Below, in pieces: positions 32,497 to 40,537 of a DNA stretch of 64,000 bases (the first letter of the stretch is position 1; each line of letters starts with the position of its first letter). The position numbers and the translations under genes were made by a program. The notes beneath the pieces were generated by a model. The model saw only the letters and a list, made by a program, of their open reading frames with translations, had not been told where the DNA came from and did no database searches. Source of the stretch: Natrinema amylolyticum. GTDB taxonomy: Archaea > Halobacteriota > Halobacteria > Halobacteriales > Natrialbaceae. The stretch covers positions 1,922,001 through 1,986,000 of the forward strand of contig NZ_JAIWPJ010000001.1 of assembly GCF_020515625.1 (NCBI RefSeq). Direction: 5' to 3'.

Positions 32497-33213
32497 ATGT
32501 TCGCGGTCGATCTCCACGCGCATACGCGGTTCTTTCACGGTCGGCGATCGCTCGGCGACCGATACGACCCGCTCGGCGTTCGACTGCTCACCGAGATGGC
32601 CGAGCGACGCGGTCTCGACGGCGTCGCGACGACCAACCACGATTACTACACGCCGTTCGATCCGTCTCCCGACGTCGAGACGCTGCCGGGGATCGAGATC
32701 ACGACCGACCGCGGCCACGTCCTCGTCATCGGCCCCGACCCGCCAGCGGCGACGAAACCCGGCGCGCTCTCCCCCGCCGAAGCCGTCGCGCTGGCACACG
32801 ACCGCGACTGCGCTGCGATCGTCGCTCATCCCTTCCGGAACAGTACGGTCCGCGAACTCGAGGACGTCCCCTTCGACGCGATCGAGGTCAACGGCAAACA
32901 CCCGCGCTCGCAGCCGCTCGTCGAGGAGTTAGCGGCCGGACGCGACCTCCCGCTGGTCGGCGGCAGCGACGCTCACTACCCCTTCGAGGTGGGGCGAGCG
33001 TACACGGTCGTCGAAGCCGACCGGCTCACGCCCGCGTCGATCGTCGACGCGATCCGCGACGGCGACGTCAGCGCGCGCGTCTCCCGCTCCGGGTTCGATC
33101 GCTTGCTTCGGCGCGGCTACCGGGCGATCCACGACCGGAAACAGGTGATCGACGCGATCGAACGGCCGACGCCCGGCGTGGGGACGCCCCCCGGCGAGGA
33201 GGAGTCCGACTGA
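32497..33213 (+). CDS. PHP-domain protein
   Basis: 238 residues. MFAVDLHAHTRFFHGRRSLG carries the metal-binding HAH motif; ATTNHDYYTP, IEITTDRGHVLVIG, CAAIVAHPFR and GGSDAHYPFEVGRAYTVVE provide further His/Asp ligands of a trinuclear PHP site. These metallo-hydrolases split phosphoesters; stand-alone archaeal examples are usually called PHP-associated or histidinol-phosphatase-like, and the substrate is not predictable. ATG 32497 places the HAHT motif 6 residues after the start, as usual. Confidence 0.9.
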   Translation: MFAVDLHAHTRFFHGRRSLGDRYDPLGVRLLTEMAERRGLDGVATTNHDYYTPFDPSPDVETLPGIEITTDRGHVLVIGPDPPAATKPGALSPAEAVALAHDRDCAAIVAHPFRNSTVRELEDVPFDAIEVNGKHPRSQPLVEELAAGRDLPLVGGSDAHYPFEVGRAYTVVEADRLTPASIVDAIRDGDVSARVSRSGFDRLLRRGYRAIHDRKQVIDAIERPTPGVGTPPGEEESD

Positions 33214-33295
33214 GAGATCGATCGCGGTACGGCCGCCTGACAAACCGTTCTGCGGTATCGAACGGCGGTACGCGGGGAGCGACGGGCCGGCACTG

Positions 33296-33574
33296 TCACC
33301 CGCCAGGTCGCCTGAACGTGTAGACCACGCCGTCGGCGTCGATCGTGACCGATCCCGCGTCGTGATCCACGATCAGGTCGACTTCTCCTCGCCGCTCGAA
33401 GTCGTGGAGCGGCATCCCCGCGCTGACGCGTCCGGTCCGCGAGACCTCGAGGTGGGCGGAGCCGAAGTCGATTCGAATCCGGTCGTCACCGGTAGTCACG
33501 TCTCCGGCCTCGCCGAACCGGCGCAGTTCGTCGGTCACTGCGTCCCAGTCGCTGAGCTGAATCCGGCTTGTCAT
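33296..33574 (-). CDS. Small haloarchaeal protein of unknown function
   Basis: 92 residues from ATG 33574 (MTSRIQLSDWDAVTDELRRFGEAGDV). The second half is a string of beta strands (RIRIDFGSAHLEVSRTGRVSAGMPLHDF, EVDLIVDHDAGSVTIDADGVVYTFRRP). No known domain, signal, membrane segment or metal motif. The in-frame GTG/ATG at 33595 would add MAVVYEP, but the shorter form begins on a coherent domain. It is convergent with the PHP gene. Confidence 0.7.
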   Translation of the reverse strand: MTSRIQLSDWDAVTDELRRFGEAGDVTTGDDRIRIDFGSAHLEVSRTGRVSAGMPLHDFERRGEVDLIVDHDAGSVTIDADGVVYTFRRPGG

Positions 33575-33675
33575 CGGTTCGTAGACGACGGCCACGAACT
33601 AATACCGCCGGGCGACAGATTCAGGTTCCCGGTTCGGGACTACCCCGCACGGATTCGTCCCATCTCAGGTCCATA

Positions 33676-33860
33676 CCGCCTACCGACCGTTCGATCTCCT
33701 CGAGGCGACCGTCGCCGACGCTCACGCGGCTATGTCGGACGAGCGCGTCAGCCGAAGCGCTCGTCGACCGCTATCCGGTGCGTATCGACGCCGACGACAG
33801 TCTCTCGGTCGGTATCGAACTGTTCGGCAGGGCGTTCGCCGAACCTCGCTCGTTCGAGCC
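33676..33860 (+). pseudogene. Frameshifted amidase-like N-terminal remnant
   Basis: Reading 33676-33750 gives VHTAYRPFDLLEATVADAHAAMSDERV; moving one frame over at about 33750 gives AEALVDRYPVRIDADDSLSVGIELFGRAFAEPRSF. Joined, these resemble the first about 60 residues of amidase-signature enzymes (FDxLEATVADVHAAxxxGxVTAEALVDRYLxRIDAYD), with one base lost or gained between them. Nothing after about 33860 resembles the amidase-signature Ser-rich core, so the gene is both frameshifted and truncated. The remnant is 84 nt upstream of the Lrp gene's end. The match is by eye; the joined fragment is short. Confidence 0.45.
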
Positions 33861-33944
33861 GGCGTACGCCTTCAGCGAGGGACCGACAACCGGCGGCTGC
33901 CGGATCGATTCGGGGAACTCGACTGACGCGTTCGACCGCTCGTC

Positions 33945-34358
33945 CTACCCGAGTTCTTCGTCCAGAATCAGCCGCGTCTTCGTGCTCATGACCTCCTCCT
34001 GATCGCGGGCCTTCGTGATGAGGTCGTTGACCCCGCGCGTGTCCGCGGCGTCGACCACGAGGACGACGTCCTGCTCGCCGGAGACCATCCAGACGAAGTC
34101 GACCTCGTCCCACTCGGCCATCCGCTCGGAGACGCCCTTGGTGTCGACGTCGACTGCGACGCTGATCTCGAGCATCGCCTGGACGTTCCCCGTCCGGGTC
34201 GAGATGGTAAAGCGTTCGATGACGTCGTCATCCATCATCCGCTCGACGCGGTTGCGGACGGTCCCCTCGCTCGTCCCGACCTCGTCGGCGATCTCGGTGT
34301 ACGGCGTTCGGCTGTCCCGCCGGAGGATATCGAGGATCTGTCGGTCCAAGTCGTCCAT
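33945..34358 (-). CDS. Lrp/AsnC family transcriptional regulator
   Basis: 137 residues: an AsnC-type HTH (MDDLDRQILDILRRDSRTPYTEIADEVGTSEGTVRNRVERMMDDDVIERFTIS, 1-53) and a RAM effector domain (ISVAVDVDTKGVSERMAEWDEVDFVWMVSGEQDVVLVVDAADTRGVNDLITKARD, about 65-120). It is divergent from carA over a 102-nt gap that holds the inverted repeat TTACGA-N3-TCGTAA (34395-34409). Amino-acid (or nucleotide) control of carA by this protein is likely; the signal molecule is not known from sequence. Confidence 0.92.
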   Translation of the reverse strand: MDDLDRQILDILRRDSRTPYTEIADEVGTSEGTVRNRVERMMDDDVIERFTISTRTGNVQAMLEISVAVDVDTKGVSERMAEWDEVDFVWMVSGEQDVVLVVDAADTRGVNDLITKARDQEEVMSTKTRLILDEELG

Positions 34359-34394
34359 TGAGATGCGTACCTACGCGTGACCCGCACTTACCGA

Positions 34395-34409
34395 TTACGA
34401 AAATCGTAA
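34395..34409. promoter_or_regulatory. Inverted repeat between the Lrp gene and carA, candidate Lrp site
   Basis: TTACGA (34395-34400) and TCGTAA (34404-34409) separated by 3 nt. It lies just upstream of a TATA-like GGTAAGTGC for the minus-strand Lrp gene and about 20 nt upstream of a TATA-like ACTTATGA (34427-34434) for carA, a position that could control both. A half site TTACGAATATTC also occurs between lrp and glnA (47240-47250). Confidence 0.5.
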
Positions 34410-34460
34410 CTGAGCTTCGAAGACAACACTTATGATGGTAGGTCCGATACGTAGATCGTA

Positions 34461-35540
34461 ATGACGGAAGCCTACGTCGCACTTGAAGGCGGCCACGTAC
34501 TCGAGGGACGTGGTCGCGCGTCAGGAACGGCCCGCGGTGAAATCGTATTCACAACAGCGTATACCGGCTACGAGGAAAGTCTGACCGACCCCTCCTACGA
34601 GGAGCAGATCCTCACGTTCTCGTATCCGCTGATCGGTAACTACGGCGTCCGCGAGGAGCGCTTCGAGGACGAGCGCGTCCACCCCCGTGGCGTCGTCGCG
34701 AAGGAACTCACCGAGGACGTCGTCGACTGGCTCGAGAGCGAGGGCGTCCCGGCGGTCGACCACCTCGACACCCGCGACGTCGTCACCGACATCCGCGATG
34801 GCGGTGCGATGAAGTGCGGAATCGCCGTCGGCGAGGACGTCACCGAGGAGGACGCCTTAGAGCAACTCGAGCAGTGCAAGGCCATGAGCGACCACACCGA
34901 CATCGGCGCGCAGGTCAGCGTCGACGAGCCGGTCGTCCACGGCGAAGACAACGACGGCGAGACCGTCGCCCTGATCGACTGCGGCGCGAAGGGCTCGATC
35001 ATCAGTTCGCTGCTCGAGCGCGACGCGACGGTTCACGTCCTGCCGTACGATGCGAGCGTCGCCGACGTCGAGGCCGTCGACCCCGATCTCCTGTTCATCT
35101 CGAACGGCCCCGGCGACCCGGTCAACTTCGAGCAGGCGATCACCCTCGTCGAGGAGTTCGTCGAGGACACGCCCGTCGCCGGCATCTGTCTCGGCCAGCA
35201 GATCGTCGCCGAAGCGCTCGGCGGCACCACCGAGAAGATGACCTTCGGTCACCGCGGCGTCAACCAGCCCGTCCTCGATCTCGAGTCCGGGCAGGTCGTC
35301 ATGACCACCCAGAATCACGGCTACACCGTCGCCGACCCCGGTGAACACCTCGAGATCACTCAGATCAACGTCAACGACGACACGCCGGAGGGGATCGACG
35401 GCATCGAGTACGACGTACTCACCCGTCAGTACCACCCTGAAGCAAACCCCGGTCCCGAAGACACCCTCGACTTCTTCGACGACGTGCTCGCCATGGCTTC
35501 CGGGCGAGCGGACTCGCGAGCGGTTCCGGCCGACGACTGA
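34461..35540 (+). CDS. carA: Carbamoyl-phosphate synthase small subunit
   Basis: A 359-residue glutaminase subunit that feeds ammonia to CarB for carbamoyl phosphate (pyrimidine and arginine synthesis). The N-terminal CPSase domain begins EAYVALEGGHVLEGRGRASG and contains TGYEESLTDPSYEEQILTFSYPLIGNYGV (about 34-62). The GATase domain has nucleophile Cys243 in GICLGQQ and His325/Glu327 in YHPEANP. TATA-like ACTTATGA is about 30 nt before the ATG. carB is not adjacent: the next gene downstream is on the opposite strand. The Lrp gene upstream is divergent. Confidence 0.96.
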   Translation: MTEAYVALEGGHVLEGRGRASGTARGEIVFTTAYTGYEESLTDPSYEEQILTFSYPLIGNYGVREERFEDERVHPRGVVAKELTEDVVDWLESEGVPAVDHLDTRDVVTDIRDGGAMKCGIAVGEDVTEEDALEQLEQCKAMSDHTDIGAQVSVDEPVVHGEDNDGETVALIDCGAKGSIISSLLERDATVHVLPYDASVADVEAVDPDLLFISNGPGDPVNFEQAITLVEEFVEDTPVAGICLGQQIVAEALGGTTEKMTFGHRGVNQPVLDLESGQVVMTTQNHGYTVADPGEHLEITQINVNDDTPEGIDGIEYDVLTRQYHPEANPGPEDTLDFFDDVLAMASGRADSRAVPADD

Positions 35541-35789
35541 TCGTCGGTCACTGACCGCTTTTACGGCTGTTTTCACCGTTTACTGGCAACCGACCGACGC
35601 CGATAGTGGTGTCTCTATTTCGATCTCGAAGCGAGACGCGATACCGGGCGCACTCGTTAGAACAGTGAACGGCCGTTGATGGCGACGGCGAACCGCCGTC
35701 CGCTCGAGTCGATCATCGATTCGATGGTATGGACGCCGCCCTCGAGGCGGTGTGCCCGTCCGTCGGGGTCGCGATCCGCAGTCTCGGCC

Positions 35790-36923
35790 TCAGAAGCCCC
35801 CGGTGACGATGTTCGCGACGCGCTCGCGATCGAACAGCGTTGCGTCCGCGAACGCGTCGGGGTAGATGTCCTTCGCGGCGAGTTCGGTCTGGTAGAAGTT
35901 GATGATCGGCCCCTGATCGAGGTAGCCGCCGTTGTAGACGGCCTCCTCCTGTATCGCGGTCACCTCGCTCGCGGCCGCATCGTCCTGCAGCGGTTCGATG
36001 ATCGATTCCCGGAACGCCGACTCGGAGACGCCTTCCTGCCCGCGAACCAGCAGCACGTCGGGATCGACCTCGAGGATCGTCTCGAGATCGACCGTCCCGC
36101 CGTCGCCCATGTAGTGCCCCACGTCGCTCGCCACGAGCGCGTCGGTCAGGCCGAGATCACGCCACTGCTTGGTGCTGACACCGCCGTCGTCGAACCGGTA
36201 GGGATAGAACTCCGTCGGCGGCTCGTCGGCCGGGTAGACGAGCATCGCGGCCGGTCGCGCCTCGGCCGGCGGGAGCCGCTCGTCGATCGTCGCGAGCATC
36301 TCGTCGTGGAGGTCGACGAACGCCTCGTAGCGCTCGCGTTCCCGGAAGACCTCGGCCAGCAGCTCGAAGGCCTCGTAGAGGTCGTAGTAACGGTAATCGT
36401 GCCAGTCGTCGCTGCGCCGGCGGATGAAGTTGCCGAGGAAGGGGCCGGTGGCCGATTCGATGTCCGCGACGTCCGCCTCGCTCCAGCCGTACCAGTTGAT
36501 CAACTGATTGGGCTCCATGAAGTGGATATCGGCCGCCATCTCGTAGAACACCTCCTTGTCCACGCCGTCGTCGTTCAGCTCTCGGATCCCGTCGACGTCG
36601 TACTCGACCCCCGGCAGCTCGTCGTAGGCCTCCGTCGCGTGACGGTCGTGGCCCTGAATTCCGAGCGTCTCGCCGCCGCCGAGTGCGAACCCCATGTCCG
36701 CGTAGCTCGGCAGTAACGCGGTCCACCGCTCGGGAGCCTCCTGGAATTCGACCTCCCCCATCGGCTCCATCGCGACTGTGTACGTGTCGCTGCCCGAGTC
36801 GCTAGTGCCATTGCCGCTCGAGTCGCTGGGTCCGTCGTCACTCACACACCCTGCCAGGAGCGCGCCGCCGATAGCGGCTCCCGTCCCCACGAATTGCCTC
36901 CGCGTCGTCTCGGTACGTCGCAT
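35790..36923 (-). CDS. Tat-lipoprotein ABC substrate-binding protein (FecB/TroA fold), iron-box regulated
   Basis: 377 residues from ATG 36923. The signal is a twin-arginine lipoprotein type: RRTETTRRQFVGTG, then GALLAGC with the lipobox Cys. After a Ser/Asp-rich linker the protein begins YTVAMEPMGEVEFQEAPERWTALLPSYADMGFALGGGET, typical of haloarchaeal class III periplasmic binding proteins, and ends FDRERVANIVTGGF. It has the helical-backbone FecB/TroA arrangement that binds ferric chelates, haem or cobalamin. An 18-bp palindrome TTTTAGGCTAGCCTAAAA (36934-36951) directly precedes the gene. A paralogue follows at 37143. No permease or ATPase gene is nearby. Confidence 0.9.
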   Translation of the reverse strand: MRRTETTRRQFVGTGAAIGGALLAGCVSDDGPSDSSGNGTSDSGSDTYTVAMEPMGEVEFQEAPERWTALLPSYADMGFALGGGETLGIQGHDRHATEAYDELPGVEYDVDGIRELNDDGVDKEVFYEMAADIHFMEPNQLINWYGWSEADVADIESATGPFLGNFIRRRSDDWHDYRYYDLYEAFELLAEVFRERERYEAFVDLHDEMLATIDERLPPAEARPAAMLVYPADEPPTEFYPYRFDDGGVSTKQWRDLGLTDALVASDVGHYMGDGGTVDLETILEVDPDVLLVRGQEGVSESAFRESIIEPLQDDAAASEVTAIQEEAVYNGGYLDQGPIINFYQTELAAKDIYPDAFADATLFDRERVANIVTGGF

Positions 36924-36933
36924 TGCCGCCACT

Positions 36934-36951
36934 TTTTAGGCTAGCCTAAAA
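36934..36951. promoter_or_regulatory. DtxR/SirR-type iron-box palindrome upstream of the substrate-binding gene
   Basis: A perfect 18-bp palindrome, TTTTAGGCTAGCCTAAAA. The core TTAGGCTAGCCTAA matches half sites of the IdeR/DtxR operator (TTAGG.TA.CCTAA). It ends 11 nt before the ATG (start 36923, minus strand), overlapping the expected promoter and start of transcription. A related site is at 38321-38334. Control by a haloarchaeal Idr/SirR-type iron regulator is inferred; no such regulator gene is in the window. Confidence 0.75.
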
Positions 36952-37021
36952 GTTGTGCCGGTTCGATCGCGAGTACTTCAGCGAGACTGACGAGAATAGG
37001 TGACGGATTCCGACGTCGGTC

Positions 37022-37079
37022 CGACCGCAACAGCGCACCGACCGCAACAGCGCACCAACCGCGACGGCGCACCGACCGC
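37022..37079. repeat. 17-bp tandem repeat, 3.4 copies
   Basis: Unit CGACCGCAACAGCGCAC occurs perfectly at 37022-37038 and 37039-37055, with a diverged third copy (CAACCGCGACGGCGCAC) at 37056-37072 and a partial fourth, CGACCGC, from 37073. It lies in the 220-nt gap between the two paralogous substrate-binding genes, upstream of the iron box of the first gene. No palindromic arms are present. It could be a slippage-prone spacer; a protein-binding role is not supported by anything else visible. Confidence 0.8.
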
Positions 37080-37142
37080 TCGACGACGGTGTCGAGTCAG
37101 CGATCAGCGCGGCCGGTCTCCCGGTCGCCGTCGGCACCCAGC

Positions 37143-38315
37143 CTACTGTCCGGTGACAATGTCGGCCACGCGCTGGCGGTCGAACAGCTGCTCGTCGGCC
37201 GGAATCTCCGGATACGGATCGCCCGACGAGTAGTCGGGCCACTCGCCGAACTGCTCGGGATAGAGCTGTTTGGCCGTCATCTCGAGTTGGAACAGGTTCA
37301 TGATCGGTCCCTGATACCGCATGCCGCTGGCGAGGACTCGGTCGTTCCGTACCGCGGTCAGTTCGCTGCCGGCTGCGTCGTTTTCCAGCCGCTCGCGGAC
37401 GTTCTCGACGGCGTACCGCGGCGTGATGCCCCAGAGGTGAAGGATGATGTCCGGGTCAGCCTCGAGCATCGTTTCGTAGTCGACCTCGCCCCAGTCACCC
37501 GACCACTCGACGTCGGCGAGCGCGTCGTGAGCGCCGAGCGGTCGCGTTTCGGCCTGCCAGAAGCCGGGCGTGTTGAGGTGATAGGCGTAGAACACGCCGT
37601 CTCCCAGCGTGACCCTGGCGACGGTCGGTCGCTCGCTCTCGGGCGGGAGGTTCGACTCGATGTGCGACCGCGTCTCCTCGTAGAGGGCGGCGAGCGCCTC
37701 GTAGCGTTCGCGTTCCCGAAAGACGGCTGCCACCTTCTCGAAGAGTTCCCAGAGGGTGTAGTACTCGTAGCTGTCGGCGTAGGCCGGTGCCGGGTCGCTG
37801 TGGACGCCGCTGTGAAAGTTCCCGAACCACGGGCCGATCGTCTCGGTAATTTCGTCGACGTCGGACGCGGTCCAATCGTCGTCGGTCTTTACCACGTACG
37901 ACGGATCGAGGAAGTGAACGTCGCTTTCGAGGGCGTACAGCTGCTCCTCGCTGAGCCCGTCTGTGAGGGGGTTCTGTAAGCCCTCCCACTCGAAAGAGAC
38001 ACCCTCGAGGCGCTCGTAGAACGCGTTCATCGTCGTCCCGGACATGTCGGGAGCGAAGAGCGTGTTCACCGCGTCACCGTGGCCGAGCGCGACTGCCATG
38101 TCCGCGTACTGGGGGAAGGCGACGAACGCCGTCTCGGGGACGCCGTCGAACTCGACCTCGCCCATCGGGGCCATCGAAACGGTGTACGAGTCGGTTTCGT
38201 TCTCCGAGTCATCGCCGCTCTCGCTGATACAGCCGGCGAGCGCCGCGCTCCCGGCCGCGATCCCCGTCGCGACGAACGATCGGCGACTTCGATCTGAGTG
38301 CCGTGTCGAGTCCAT
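37143..38315 (-). CDS. Second Tat-lipoprotein ABC substrate-binding protein, iron-box regulated
   Basis: 390 residues from ATG 38315. Twin-arginine lipoprotein signal RSRRSFVATG, then SAALAGC. The mature part (YTVSMAPMGEVEFDGVPETAFVAFPQYADMAVALGHGDAV) is clearly paralogous to the preceding protein (35790-36923); both end in RVA-[DN]-IVTG. The IR TTAGGCTCACCTAA (38321-38334) lies 5 nt before the start. The two genes are transcribed in the same direction, 220 nt apart, with separate iron boxes, so they are probably two binding proteins for different ferric chelates sharing a transporter encoded elsewhere. Confidence 0.9.
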   Translation of the reverse strand: MDSTRHSDRSRRSFVATGIAAGSAALAGCISESGDDSENETDSYTVSMAPMGEVEFDGVPETAFVAFPQYADMAVALGHGDAVNTLFAPDMSGTTMNAFYERLEGVSFEWEGLQNPLTDGLSEEQLYALESDVHFLDPSYVVKTDDDWTASDVDEITETIGPWFGNFHSGVHSDPAPAYADSYEYYTLWELFEKVAAVFRERERYEALAALYEETRSHIESNLPPESERPTVARVTLGDGVFYAYHLNTPGFWQAETRPLGAHDALADVEWSGDWGEVDYETMLEADPDIILHLWGITPRYAVENVRERLENDAAGSELTAVRNDRVLASGMRYQGPIMNLFQLEMTAKQLYPEQFGEWPDYSSGDPYPEIPADEQLFDRQRVADIVTGQ

Positions 38316-38320
38316 ACGGT

Positions 38321-38334
38321 TTAGGCTCACCTAA
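38321..38334. promoter_or_regulatory. Iron-box palindrome upstream of the second substrate-binding gene
   Basis: TTAGGCTCACCTAA, arms TTAGG and CCTAA with a 4-nt imperfect centre, 5 nt before the start at 38315 (minus strand). It has the same half sites as 36934-36951, but in the looser spacing of a DtxR-type site. Two genes of one family carrying two matching sites is the main support. Confidence 0.72.
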
Positions 38335-38448
38335 TAATTCAAAAGCCGTTCGGTTTACGGCCGGCTAACGTGTTCTAGCAGAGATACGATCGCCACCCCA
38401 GCACCGATCGAGACCGATGCGGTTCTCGGTGACGATCGTCCCGACGCG

Positions 38449-39210
38449 TTACTCGGGGAACGAGTACGTCACCGTCGCACTGGCGCTGACGGTGACGGGA
38501 TCCGCGTCGATCTCCGTCGGCGGCGCTGCGCCGCTCGCCCCGTCTTCGGCGGCCATGGTCTCGTGTCGAACCGAGTGCACCCGGACGTCACCGGTCGTGA
38601 CGGCCGTCGTCCCCGCGAGTTCGACCTCGCGGTTGTCGGCGATGTGACTCGCCTCCTCGTCGGCGTTCGCCAGCGCGGCGTCGATCGCGTCCTTTCGGAG
38701 TTCGGACTGGGTCTCCTCCTGAAGCGTGAAGTTCACCCGTCCGACGGTGTCGGCACCGGCGTCGACCGACGCGTCGATGACTTCACCGACGCGGCCGGTG
38801 TCGGTGAGCGTCACTTCGAACGAGTGATACCCCTCGAACCCGTCGGTTTCGCCGTCGCGTCCGCGTCTCGGATGGATCCGGTACCGTCCTTCTTCGACGT
38901 TCTCCTCGGGAATGCCGAGGTCGTCGAACGCAGTGCGAAGCCGCTCGGCACCGCTCGAGAGCGCGTCGGTCACCTCGGCGGCGGTCTCGCCGGACGCTTC
39001 GACGCCGACGTCGACGATCGCCTTGTCCGGGTCCGCTTCGACCTCGCCGCTGGCGCTGACCGTGATCTCGCCGTCGTCGCTGCTCCCGTCGGCCGCCGAT
39101 CCGGGGTCCGTCGAGTCGGTCTCGTCGCTACTGAGCGGGCTTCCCGCACAGCCTGCGACCGCCGCTGCGAGTCCGACGCTCGATGTCGCGAGGAACTGTC
39201 TTCGGTCCAT
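38449..39210 (-). CDS. Tat-lipoprotein with SIMPL (DUF541) domain
   Basis: 253 residues. The signal is MDRRQFLATSSVGLAAAVAGC, a twin-arginine lipoprotein motif. After a Ser/Asp-rich linker (about 22-46), the SIMPL domain (EITVSASGEVEADPDKAIVDVGVEASGETAAEVTDALSSGAERLRTAFDDLG, about 47-98, and IDAALANADEEASHIADNREVELAGTTAVTTGDVRVHS, later) covers the rest. SIMPL proteins are periplasmic or lipid-anchored and are reported in stress resistance; the exact activity is not known. It is convergent with nothing nearby and divergent from the cysK-like gene. Confidence 0.88.
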   Translation of the reverse strand: MDRRQFLATSSVGLAAAVAGCAGSPLSSDETDSTDPGSAADGSSDDGEITVSASGEVEADPDKAIVDVGVEASGETAAEVTDALSSGAERLRTAFDDLGIPEENVEEGRYRIHPRRGRDGETDGFEGYHSFEVTLTDTGRVGEVIDASVDAGADTVGRVNFTLQEETQSELRKDAIDAALANADEEASHIADNREVELAGTTAVTTGDVRVHSVRHETMAAEDGASGAAPPTEIDADPVTVSASATVTYSFPE

Positions 39211-39340
39211 AGGTGACCGATGGGAGGGTAGTGAAAAGAACCTACCCCAAGCTCAAACGGGTCTTTGAGTCTCGCGGACCACCGAGCACCGAAGACGTTC
39301 GGGGGAACTGGTAGTGCGGTCGTCGCCCACGGTCGACCTA

Positions 39341-40303
39341 ATGGACGGAACTGTCGACTCAGTGGCCGAGATCGATGCCGCCGACTCCGTCGACGAACTG
39401 ATCGGCGAGACGCCCCTGTTGCGACTGGACGCGTTCGCCGACAACTGCTATGGGAAGATCGAGTCGCACAACCCCTACTCGGTCAAAGACCGGATCGCGC
39501 GGGGGATTCTCGACGCCGCCGAGCGAGACGGCGCGCTCGAGCCCGGTGGCACAGTCGTCGAGTCGACCAGCGGCAACACGGGCATCGGACTGGCGGCCGT
39601 CGCCGCCGCGCGCGGGTACGACTGCGTGCTGACGATGCCGTCGTCGATGTCGACCGAGCGCCGGCAACTGCTCCGGGCGCTCGGGGCCGACCTGGAGCTC
39701 ACCCCCGCCGAGGACGGGATGGGCGGTGCCAACGACCGAGCCGAAGAGATCGTCGCGGACCACGAGGACGCGATTCTGGCCAGCCAATTCGAGAACGAGG
39801 CCAACCCCGCGGCCCACCGGGAGACGACGGGACCAGAGATCTGGAACGCCACCGACGGCGCGGTCGACGCGGTCGTCGCGGGCGTCGGCACCGGCGGGAC
39901 GATAACCGGGATCTCGGAGTACGTGAAGGGAGATCGGGGCGAGACCGAGTTCACGTCGGTCGCGGTCGAACCCGCCGAATCACCGACGCTCTCGGAACTC
40001 AGTGCCGACGGGCACGACATTCAGGGGATCGGCCCCGGCTTCGTCCCCGATATCCTCCGGACGGAACTCGTCGACGAGACCCGTGCCGTCGCGGCGGCCG
40101 ACGCCAAACGCGCCGCCCGGAAACTGGGCCGCAACGAGGGGCTGCTGGTCGGTATCTCCTCGGGCGCGGCACTGGCCGCCGCCGCCGACTACGCGACTGA
40201 ACATCCCGACGAACTGACCGTCGTCGTCCTCCCGGACACTGGCGAGCGCTACCTCTCGACCGATCTCTACGATCTCGAGGACCCCGACGATCCCTCGAGC
40301 TGA
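39341..40303 (+). CDS. cysK: PLP-dependent cysteine synthase-family enzyme
   Basis: 320 residues from ATG 39341. It shows IGETPLLRLDAFADNCYGKIESHNPYSVKDRIARG (about 22-56), with the PLP lysine in SVKDR, the phosphate loop ESTSGNTGIGLA (about 74-85), and VVAGVGTGGTITGISEYVK (about 187-205). O-acetylserine sulfhydrylase produces cysteine from O-acetylserine and sulfide; the archaeal enzymes may prefer O-phosphoserine, and the sequence does not decide. The gene is divergent from the SIMPL gene. A GTG further upstream (39314) is possible but gives a worse N-terminus. Confidence 0.9.
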   Translation: MDGTVDSVAEIDAADSVDELIGETPLLRLDAFADNCYGKIESHNPYSVKDRIARGILDAAERDGALEPGGTVVESTSGNTGIGLAAVAAARGYDCVLTMPSSMSTERRQLLRALGADLELTPAEDGMGGANDRAEEIVADHEDAILASQFENEANPAAHRETTGPEIWNATDGAVDAVVAGVGTGGTITGISEYVKGDRGETEFTSVAVEPAESPTLSELSADGHDIQGIGPGFVPDILRTELVDETRAVAAADAKRAARKLGRNEGLLVGISSGAALAAAADYATEHPDELTVVVLPDTGERYLSTDLYDLEDPDDPSS

Positions 40304-40537
40304 CCGGAGATCTCCGACGACCCCACAAACGCCGTACCACGCCGATCATGGTGACCGACGGCGCGCTCGCGTTCGCTGACCTACCCCTTCGAGACCGGAG
40401 CCGAGAACCGGAAGAAGCGAAGGAGTCGAGAGCCGAAAAAGCGGGAGCGACCCGCAGCGGCAGCGAACGGTCTCGTCATCCTGACTCTCTCCGTATCGGA
40501 ACTCGGGGAATATCCAAGTGCCTCGAGAACGTACCAC

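Noticed and set aside
35657-35800. Minus-strand open frame of about 48 codons just after the first substrate-binding gene
   Set aside because: It reads plausibly (for example HTIESMIDSSGRRFAVAING) but has no start codon of its own; not called.
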